16,202 nucleotides of DNA. It comes from DASXTB01 sp036505615. Its GTDB lineage: Bacteria > Acidobacteriota > UBA6911 > JACQSX01. Of the stretch, positions 1 to 5,834 are shown in pieces. A model generated the notes under the pieces. It did no database searches, was not told the origin of the DNA, and saw only the letters and a program-made list of their open reading frames with translations. Within the stretch, counting starts at the first letter, position 1. Each line of letters starts with the position of its first letter. The stretch is taken from the NCBI GenBank assembly GCA_036505615.1, contig DASXTB010000468.1, forward strand, positions 1-16,202, read 5' to 3'. Made by a program: the position numbers and the translations under genes.

Positions 1-2
1 CT

Positions 3-2057
3 CCGCAGCAGCAAGCCGAAGTATTAAAAAGGACTGCGCTGCTTCTGCTTATCCTGCTTGCTTCAGGCGCCTTGCTGATTCTCCTTCAGGCTTCGCGCCA
101 GGTCACACAATTCAAGAATCCCACACTGGTCTTTGACCAAGATGAAAAGCCCTGGTTTGACTTGCACGACCCTCTGGGGACTCATCTGAAGCTCTCCGAA
201 ATGCCGTTGCATCTTTCCCAGGCAGTGGTCGCCGTCGAAGACAGGCGTTTCTATCAGCACGGGTTCATCGACCTTTGGGGCATCGCGCGAGCCGTCTGGG
301 ACAACTTGAAATCCGGCGGCGTCCGGGAAGGCGCCAGCACGCTGAGCCAGCAGCTTGCGCGACAGATATTTCTTACTCATCGGCGAACAGTGTCCCGAAA
401 GCTGAACGAAGCGCTGCTCGCCTCTGCTTTGGAAGATCAACTGACCAAGGACGAAATCCTCGAAGCCTATCTCAATCGCGTGTTCATGGGCGGCTCGCTC
501 TATGGAATGCCGTCGGCGGCGCGCTATTTTTTTGGAAAGGACGTAAAGCAAATTACGGTTTCCGAAGCCGCTACACTGGCGGCCATCATTCGCTCGCCGA
601 ATTTTTATAGCCCCAAAGCGAACCCTGACAAGGTAGTCCAGCGCCGCAATATGGTACTGAAGCGGATGCTCGACGAAAGCTACCTCACGCCCGAACAGTA
701 CCAGCAGGCAATAAATGAAAAACTGAAGTTTGTCAAAGTGCGCGTAGTCGAAAGAACGGAGACCTACTTCAAGGACTTTGTGCGATCGGAACTAATCAAT
801 CTCTTTGGCGAAGAGATATTGGACGAGTACGGATATCGAATCTACACCAGTTTTTCTCCCCAGCTTCAAACTCTTGCCGAGAGCGCCGCCAATCAGGAGA
901 TCGCGCGATTACAAGTGAGCAGGCAGCTTTATCGATATCCCGATAAACCTGATCTCCAGGTAGCTCTTGTTTCGATAGAATCGGGCACCGGCCACATCAA
1001 CGCGATGGTGGGAGGAAGAAACTACGGCGGCAGCCAGTACAACCGCGCCACGCAGGCGTTGCGGCAGCCGGGATCGTCTTTCAAGCCGATTCTGTATACG
1101 GCGGCACTGCTGCGGGGGTTTACACCCGCCTCAACCATTGAGCTGGCATCCGAGCAACCTGCAGACCTGGAGGAGATCAGCGAAAACGCACAGCAGGGCC
1201 CGGCTGCTGTTACCCTGCGCGAGGGGTTGAGGAAGTCCCTGAACGCCGCCGCTGTTGCCCTGATCGCGAAAGTAGGAAAGGTGGGGACGATCGAACTGGC
1301 GCATCGCATGGGCATACAGTCGGAACTGCCGGAAGTGGAGTCGCTGGCGCTGGGAGCAGGCGAGGTTCGAGTGCTGGAACTTACCAGCGCCTTTGCGGCA
1401 TACCCCTCGGCAGGCGATGTGGTGCAGCCGCACTGCGTTATTCGGATCGCGGACAGCCACGACCGAAATGTTTACGTGGAGAAACAAAAGCCGGCGCCAG
1501 TGTTATCGCCGGAGATTGCTTACCAGATGACCTCCATGCTGCATGATGTGGTCGCGCGCGGCACGGCAGCCACAGCGGCTACCGCGGGATTGCCCTTTCC
1601 GGTTGCGGGCAAGACCGGCACCACCAATGAATACAAGGACGCCTGGTTTATCGGGTTTTCTCCCCGGCTGGTGTGTGGTGTATGGGTCGGATATGACAAC
1701 CCGCGTCCCATTATGGCGGGAGGCTATGGCGCCCGCGTAGCTCTTCCCATCTGGGGACGCTACATGCGCGGCACCGCGAAATTGATCAGACACGGAAATT
1801 TCACTATTCCCCGAACACTGCGGCCGTTCAGCCTATGCAGAATTTCCGGTGGCTTGGCTACCGAAGGGTGCAACTACGTGCTGAGGCCCGACGGTACAAC
1901 TTATTCTGCCGTCTATACCGAGTATCTGATACCAGGGACCGAGCCGACCTTTCCCTGCCCCCTGCACGTGCTCGCCGCGCCTGAGCCGGAGGGTGGATTC
2001 TTCGAGGGCCTGCGCAAATGGCTGCCCAAGATCATCCCACCGTTTTCCAAGAATTAA
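3..2057 (+). CDS. Class A penicillin-binding protein (PBP1A-type glycosyltransferase/transpeptidase), 5' partial
   Basis: Bifunctional peptidoglycan synthase: an N-terminal GT51 domain polymerises lipid II and a C-terminal transpeptidase cross-links the stem peptides, outside the cytoplasmic membrane. The frame is open to the left edge, so the true start lies outside the window. Upstream of the first internal start (TTG at 72) it encodes a leucine-rich membrane segment, the usual anchor. Counting from that TTG, GT51 motifs are EDRRFYQH with catalytic Glu56, GASTLSQQLARQ (87-98), RKLNEALLASALE (109-121) and AYLNRVFMG (132-140). The transpeptidase shows SSFK (nucleophile Ser335), SLN (389-391) and KTG (514-516). 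About 120 residues follow KTG, with a cysteine-containing tail. In GT51 motif 1 the Gly usually found two residues after His is shifted (HGFID), with the Asp kept in place. The stop falls in the first unit of the downstream heptad repeat. The family is certain; PBP1A versus another class A subtype is not. Confidence 0.95.
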   Translation, partial: PQQQAEVLKRTALLLLILLASGALLILLQASRQVTQFKNPTLVFDQDEKPWFDLHDPLGTHLKLSEMPLHLSQAVVAVEDRRFYQHGFIDLWGIARAVWDNLKSGGVREGASTLSQQLARQIFLTHRRTVSRKLNEALLASALEDQLTKDEILEAYLNRVFMGGSLYGMPSAARYFFGKDVKQITVSEAATLAAIIRSPNFYSPKANPDKVVQRRNMVLKRMLDESYLTPEQYQQAINEKLKFVKVRVVERTETYFKDFVRSELINLFGEEILDEYGYRIYTSFSPQLQTLAESAANQEIARLQVSRQLYRYPDKPDLQVALVSIESGTGHINAMVGGRNYGGSQYNRATQALRQPGSSFKPILYTAALLRGFTPASTIELASEQPADLEEISENAQQGPAAVTLREGLRKSLNAAAVALIAKVGKVGTIELAHRMGIQSELPEVESLALGAGEVRVLELTSAFAAYPSAGDVVQPHCVIRIADSHDRNVYVEKQKPAPVLSPEIAYQMTSMLHDVVARGTAATAATAGLPFPVAGKTGTTNEYKDAWFIGFSPRLVCGVWVGYDNPRPIMAGGYGARVALPIWGRYMRGTAKLIRHGNFTIPRTLRPFSLCRISGGLATEGCNYVLRPDGTTYSAVYTEYLIPGTEPTFPCPLHVLAAPEPEGGFFEGLRKWLPKIIPPFSKN

Positions 2058-2351
2058 GAATTAAGAATTAAGAATTAAGAATTAAGAATTAAGAAACTGA
2101 AGCATTACTGAAAAGCGTCATGCGTCATTTGTCATTGGTCATTTGTGCTAAACAAAGAATTAAGAAACTGAAGCATTACTGAAAAGCGTCATGCGTCATT
2201 TGTCATTGGTCATTTGTGCTAAAACAATGACGTGTGGCTAATGACGAACGACTGAAGGCTAATGTCGAATGACCAATGACGCCTTTGAGTAATTCTTCAT
2301 TCTTAATTCTTAATTCTTCATTCTTAATTCTTCATTCTTAATTCTTAATTC
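2049..2351. repeat. Heptanucleotide repeat block with inverted arms between convergent genes
   Basis: Six perfect tandem AAGAATT units run from 2049 to 2090. The complementary heptads (AATTCTT, some as ATTCTTC) fill 2291-2351, giving long inverted arms. Between them is a second heptad family, TCATTTG/TCATTGG, near 2124-2147 and 2195-2218, with a complementary stretch AATGACCAATGAC at 2268-2280. The block spans the 280-bp spacer between two convergent genes and reaches into both coding ends. A transcript from either side could fold into a long hairpin, so a bidirectional terminator role is plausible but inferred. Confidence 0.85.
2084..2223 (+). repeat. 69-bp direct tandem duplication
   Basis: Positions 2084-2152 recur as 2155-2223 with a 71-bp period and no mismatch that I can see. 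Each copy runs from AAGAATTAAGAAACTG through the TCATTTG heptads to GTGCTAAA. The perfect identity points to a recent duplication, probably by slippage or recombination between the flanking heptads. Confidence 0.9.
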
Positions 2352-4494
2352 CGGCCAGCTCGTCGGCCAGCGCGCCTGCATCATAGACCTTGCGCAGTGT
2401 TTCTATGATGGCGGCGCTGTGCACGGCTACGGCGCGATTATTTTCCTCGTTGTAAACATAGGCGCCGACCAGGCTCTCGATGTTTCCATCAAAAATTAAC
2501 CCCACCAGTTCGGCATTTCGGTTGATCACCGGAGAACCGGAATTCCCCCCGATGATGTCGCAGGTGTTGATAAAGTTCAAACCGGTGCTGAGGTCGATCT
2601 TGTCCTTGCGCTCGATGTACCGCTGCGGGAGATCGAACGGGGAGCGCATCTCAAAACTGTTGGCCCGATCGTACAGGCCAAAGAAGGTCGTCTTGGGAGG
2701 GGCGACGGTTCCATTCATCGGGTATCCCTTGACCGTGCCGAAGGCGAGGCGCAGGGTAAAAGTGGCGTCCGGATATGCCGTCTTGCCGTACACGGCAAAG
2801 CGCGCTTTACCGATTTTCTCGCCCGCCGTCGTTTCCACGCTCTCAATGTTGTCTTCAAACCACTTTCGCATCTCGCGAACCAGCGGATCGGCTTTGCGCG
2901 CCAGCACGATCAGCGGATCGGTGGAAGCGCCGACGGCCGCCTCGCCTCCCTCCACCAGAGACTTCCGAAAAGTCGGGTCTGCAAGCTTGGTGCCGCTGAT
3001 TGCCTGCTTCGCTACATCGGCGGGCGTGTGCCCGTTCAGGAGGGCTTTGATAAAGGGGTCATTGGCACCCAGCTCTTCCGTCGATTCCTGCAGGGAGTCG
3101 GCCAGCAAGACCTCTTCCAGTCCCGGATAAACGGGCGCCGGTGAAAAAAGCTGGAACTTCAGCGACTCCAGTTGCGAATCATGATATCCATCCAGTCGCT
3201 GCCCGTCCGGCTTGTTTACCTCGGTCACATACTGCACTATCGTCAGCGCTAGCTCTCCCAGCGGCGAGCGGCTCAGAGTGCGGAATCTGCGCAGTTTTTG
3301 CCTCTGCGTCAGCATTTTTTCCGCCCGCGCAATAGAGTCCCATGCGTCGCCATATTCTCTCTGCCACTCCGGCCTTCTGGCCACCAGGGCGCGAAAATCG
3401 CTTTCTTCCTTGCGCTTTTTTTCGACCAGCGTCTTGTCCAGCAGGCCGTTGTATTCGCCCTTGAACGCTTTTAGCGTGTTTTCGTATCCGAAAATCTCCG
3501 TTGCCGCCTGGCGCGCTTGCTCCGGGCCCCGAGCCGCATAGTCGCGCAGCACTTTCAGCCGGCGATTGATCACTTTCAGCGCGTAGGGGAAGTAGGAGTC
3601 ACGCCGTTGTTCGATCTGCGTCATCGTCCTGAGCCGTTCGGTTGTGCCGGGGTGCCCGGAGACGAAAACCAATTCTCCCTCGGCCGCGCCCTTGGTGTTC
3701 CATTTCAAATAATGCTTGTTCTCGATCGGCTTGTCGTTTTCGTAGACGTGAAACAGCGCGAAATCCAGGTCGTATCGCGGATAGGTGAAGTTATCGGGAT
3801 CGCCGCCGAAGAACGCAATCTGCTGCTCCGGCGCAAAGACCAGTCGGATATCGGTGTATTTCTTGTAGCGATAAAGCCAATATTCGCCTCCTTGATAAAA
3901 CGACACCACGTCAGAGCGCAGGCTTGTTTTGTCCAGGCTTTCCTTTTCGATCTTTGCCATTTCCGCCTTGCGCGCTTCCAGCGCTTCTTTGTCGCTTGCC
4001 CCCTTTTTGAGAACGCGCTGCACGCGATCCGTGACATTTTCCATGGAGACCAGGACGTTCAACTCCAGATCCGGGCATTTCAACTCTTCGCTCCGGGATT
4101 TGGCGAAAAAGCCATCCTTCAGATAATCTTTTTGGGGAGAGGAAACTTTCTGCAATTGACCGCTGGCGACATGATGATTGGTCAGGACAAGTCCGTTTGG
4201 ACCGACAAATGAACCGGAGCCTCCGTCCTCGAAGCGAACGCTGGACAGCCGCACATGTTCCAGCCACTCCGGCGTCGGCGAAAAACCGTAGCGCTCTTTG
4301 AGCTGTTTAACCGGCGGATTATCAAAGGTCCACATTCCTTCATCTGCCAGAGTCCACGATGCTCCAATAAAGAAAGCCCAGCATATCAGCAAGACAAACG
4401 CGGGGAATTTAGGTTTCCAGTTGTCTTTAAAGCAACGTCTCGCTTGTAGCGCCAGCCTCCGGCCGGCAATAGGCGGCTTAGCTGTGTTCTTCAT
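2338..4494 (-). CDS. S46 family serine dipeptidyl-peptidase (DPP7/DPP11-like), exported
   Basis: Exopeptidase that removes N-terminal dipeptides from oligopeptides, normally in the periplasm or at the cell surface. The 718 residues match the family length of about 700-720. A hydrophobic export segment at about 31-50 is followed by the S46-type mature start DEGMW (51-55). The chymotrypsin-fold triad is visible: His in TNHHV (107/108), Asp244 in YDLDFALF, and Ser652 in GGNSGSPV. The residue 18 after the Ser (the FDGN motif) is Gly. In characterised enzymes Gly here marks DPP7-type preference for hydrophobic P1, while DPP11 has Arg and prefers acidic P1, so DPP7-like specificity is inferred. ATG at 4494 is supported by AAGGAG four bases upstream. 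Oddly, codons of residues 9-16 lie in a REP-like repeat, giving a long, Arg-rich region before the export segment. The stop lies in the heptad block, so this protein and the convergent PBP both end Lys-Asn-stop. Confidence 0.93.
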   Translation of the reverse strand: MKNTAKPPIAGRRLALQARRCFKDNWKPKFPAFVLLICWAFFIGASWTLADEGMWTFDNPPVKQLKERYGFSPTPEWLEHVRLSSVRFEDGGSGSFVGPNGLVLTNHHVASGQLQKVSSPQKDYLKDGFFAKSRSEELKCPDLELNVLVSMENVTDRVQRVLKKGASDKEALEARKAEMAKIEKESLDKTSLRSDVVSFYQGGEYWLYRYKKYTDIRLVFAPEQQIAFFGGDPDNFTYPRYDLDFALFHVYENDKPIENKHYLKWNTKGAAEGELVFVSGHPGTTERLRTMTQIEQRRDSYFPYALKVINRRLKVLRDYAARGPEQARQAATEIFGYENTLKAFKGEYNGLLDKTLVEKKRKEESDFRALVARRPEWQREYGDAWDSIARAEKMLTQRQKLRRFRTLSRSPLGELALTIVQYVTEVNKPDGQRLDGYHDSQLESLKFQLFSPAPVYPGLEEVLLADSLQESTEELGANDPFIKALLNGHTPADVAKQAISGTKLADPTFRKSLVEGGEAAVGASTDPLIVLARKADPLVREMRKWFEDNIESVETTAGEKIGKARFAVYGKTAYPDATFTLRLAFGTVKGYPMNGTVAPPKTTFFGLYDRANSFEMRSPFDLPQRYIERKDKIDLSTGLNFINTCDIIGGNSGSPVINRNAELVGLIFDGNIESLVGAYVYNEENNRAVAVHSAAIIETLRKVYDAGALADELAGIKN
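4445..4468 (+). repeat. REP-like palindrome inside the S46 peptidase coding region
   Basis: A 24-bp unit starts TGTAGC and contains the imperfect hairpin GCCAGCC-TCC-GGCCGGC. The same unit, one mismatch apart, occurs in inverse orientation at 5375-5398. GTAG (4446-4449) sits at the foot of the hairpin, as in REPs served by RAYT transposases. Read on the minus strand it supplies the residues around AGRRLAL of the peptidase. Confidence 0.8.
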
Positions 4495-4498
4495 AGCT

Positions 4499-4504
4499 CT
4501 CCTT
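4499..4504 (-). promoter_or_regulatory. Ribosome binding site of the S46 peptidase gene
   Basis: AAGGAG on the minus strand, four bases before ATG at 4494. It decides the start: downstream, before the hydrophobic segment, there is no in-frame ATG, GTG or TTG that would leave a positively charged n-region. The repeat-derived codons are therefore probably translated. Confidence 0.75.
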
Positions 4505-4667
4505 CATTCTTTCTCATCGCTTCGCGAAGTAGCATATATCAATTGCATGAGGCGAAAATAGCTGCACAGGATTGTAAGCGGGACTTGGCCGAAATGGCTC
4601 TTTGATAGTTAGGTTTTTGGTACCTCTCAACAGTGATGTCACTTAAGGGCTGCTGACAAAAGGAGAA

Positions 4668-4755
4668 GCCGCGCAGCGGCGTCCAGAATTGTAGCCGAGG
4701 CCGTGAGGCCTCGGTTGTCAGGTTCCATAAAAACAACGAGCCGCGCAGCGGCGAC
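4668..4755 (+). repeat. Left REP arm of RAYT locus A (three hairpins)
   Basis: The arm holds GCCGC-GCA-GCGGC (4668-4680), then GTAG (4691-4694) with the perfect 8-bp hairpin CCGAGGCC-GTGA-GGCCTCGG (4695-4714), then a second GCCGC-GCA-GCGGC near 4740-4752. It is repeated in inverse orientation at 5260-5350; a 32-bp core (4683-4714 against 5300-5331) is identical. The stretch 4495-4667 before it, upstream of the S46 gene, shows no gene and no strong promoter that I can name. Confidence 0.88.
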
Positions 4756-4800
4756 AAAAAATCTTTCGCAAATTTGCCAGGGTGACAGTTATGTATATTG

Positions 4801-5254
4801 ATGGCACAGACGTTCACCAGTTTGCTGTATCACATCGTCTTCAGTACCAAGAATCGGGTCCCGTTCCTCAAGTCGGAGATTCGACCGCCGTTATTTGCTT
4901 ATATGGGAGGAATCATACGAAATCTAAGAGCCAAACCGATCCTTATCAATGGAGTCGATGATCACGCCCAGGCGCTGGTGGGCGCACCCCCCGACTCTAT
5001 GCGTTAGCGAGTTTGTCGGGAAGGTGAAATCGAATTCTTGCGGCTGGATTCACAAGGAATACCCGAGGTTGCAGTGTTTTGGCTGGCAAGACGGCTATGC
5101 GGCATTTACTGTCTGCCGATCGCACTTGGATCAAGTCTATCGATACATCGCTGAGCAGGAACAACACCACCGTCGTGTGTCGTTTCAAGACGAGCTACGC
5201 CGGCTGCTGCGTGAAAACGGGATTGAATTTGACGAACGGTATCTCTGGGGCTGA
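4801..5254 (+). pseudogene. REP-associated tyrosine transposase (RAYT, Y1/IS200-like), frameshifted
   Basis: RAYTs are single-domain HUH/Y1 nucleases linked to REP hairpins. The start MAQTFTSLLYHIVFSTK is the typical family N-terminus, and the C-terminal part (QVYRYIAEQEQHHRRVSFQ ... FDERYLW) is equally typical, with the Y1 tyrosine in the RYIAEQ segment. The two halves lie in different frames. The first runs to a stop shortly after a C6 run at 4987-4992; the second continues from there to 5254. Removing one C gives 453 bases, or 150 residues plus stop, the usual size. The HUH motif is also damaged: the expected DHxH reads DHAQ (His55, Gln57). Two lesions suggest a dead gene; a sequencing error could explain the C run but not the lost His. 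ATG at 4801 is preferred to the adjoining TTG at 4798 because it fits the family start. Confidence 0.9.
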
Positions 5255-5259
5255 CTTAT

Positions 5260-5350
5260 GTCGCCGCTACGCGGCTTGTGTTTTCTTGGGAACGCCTCAC
5301 CGAGGCCTCACGGCCTCGGCTACAATTCTGGTCGCCCCGCTCAGCGGGGC
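5260..5350 (-). repeat. Right REP arm of RAYT locus A
   Basis: Inverse copy of 4668-4755. It begins five bases after the RAYT stop with GTCGCCGC/GCGGC, holds the CCGAGGCC...GGCCTCGG hairpin at 5300-5319 with GTAG on the minus strand just beyond it, and ends with CCCCGC-TCA-GCGGGG (5336-5350). The two GTAG-hairpin units face each other across the RAYT gene. Confidence 0.87.
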
Positions 5351-5374
5351 TCAAAAGCGGCATTCTTTTGACTC

Positions 5375-5398
5375 TGCCGGCCGGAGGCCGGCGCTACA
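5375..5398 (-). repeat. REP-like palindrome (same family as 4445-4468)
   Basis: Contains the perfect hairpin GCCGGCC-GGA-GGCCGGC and, on the minus strand, starts TGTAGC with GTAG at the foot. It lies in the spacer between the RAYT arm and the blaI-like promoter. Confidence 0.8.
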
Positions 5399-5424
5399 GC
5401 CTAGCGGTCCAGATCAAAAAAAGG

Positions 5425-5453
5425 TTGACATTCAAATTCTTTAGTACTAATTT
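5425..5453 (+). promoter_or_regulatory. Promoter of the blaI-M56 operon with palindromic operator candidate
   Basis: A perfect -35 box TTGACA (5425-5430) is followed after 17 bases by a weak -10, TAATTT (5448-5453). The perfect 10-bp palindrome TTAGTACTAA (5441-5450) overlaps the -10 element. BlaI-type repressors bind dyads rich in TAC/GTA, so autoregulation at this site is a reasonable inference. The predicted transcript start falls at or next to ATG 5460 and no Shine-Dalgarno is visible, so the mRNA may be leaderless. Confidence 0.55.
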
Positions 5454-5459
5454 CTTAAA

Positions 5460-5834
5460 ATGCGCCCCAAAAGCAAGACATTGACCGAACAGGAGCTGGA
5501 AATCATGAAAGTAGTCTGGCGCTTGAAAACGCCGACCGTGCGCGACGTCTACGAGTCGCTGCTGAGGCGGCGCCGGATCGCATACACAACTGTGATGACG
5601 ATGATGAACATCCTGGAGCAGAAGAAGTACTTGAAGAAGTCGCGCGCAGAGCGCGCCTATGTTTACCAGGCGGTTCGTCCCAAAAACCAGGTGATCCGTT
5701 CGATGGTGCAGGAATTCATTGATCGTGTCTTTAACGGCTCCGCTGAACCCCTGTTGCTTCACCTGGTCCAGGATCGGCGCCTTTCCGAAAAAGATCTGGA
5801 AAAAATCTCACTGATGCTCCGGGAAAGCCGATGA
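5460..5834 (+). CDS. BlaI/MecI-family transcriptional repressor
   Basis: Small dimeric winged-helix repressor, 124 residues, the usual family size. The N-terminal half holds the helix-turn-helix: LTEQELEIMKVVW (8-20), TVRDVYESL (26-34) and the recognition-helix segment IAYTTVMTMMNILEQKKYL (40-58). The C-terminal half (about 75-124) is the helical dimerisation region where family members are cut to release repression. Its stop overlaps the ATG of the M56-TonB gene (ATGA), so the two are probably translationally coupled and work as a repressor/sensor-protease pair, as BlaI-BlaR1 and MecI-MecR1 do. No beta-lactamase gene is seen nearby, so the regulon is unknown. Confidence 0.93.
   Translation: MRPKSKTLTEQELEIMKVVWRLKTPTVRDVYESLLRRRRIAYTTVMTMMNILEQKKYLKKSRAERAYVYQAVRPKNQVIRSMVQEFIDRVFNGSAEPLLLHLVQDRRLSEKDLEKISLMLRESR

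Noticed and set aside
2049..2351. Regular repeats considered as a CRISPR array
   Set aside because: The period is 7 bp with no unique spacers of similar length, and no cas gene is in the window.
3517..4212. 231-codon open frame antisense to the S46 peptidase gene
   Set aside because: Shadow of a strongly supported gene; no domain, signal or ribosome binding site of its own.
4987..4992. Programmed frameshifting at the C6 run of the RAYT
   Set aside because: It would need a +1 shift, RAYTs are normally single-frame genes, and the HUH motif is also damaged. Pseudogene, with possible read error at the run, is simpler.
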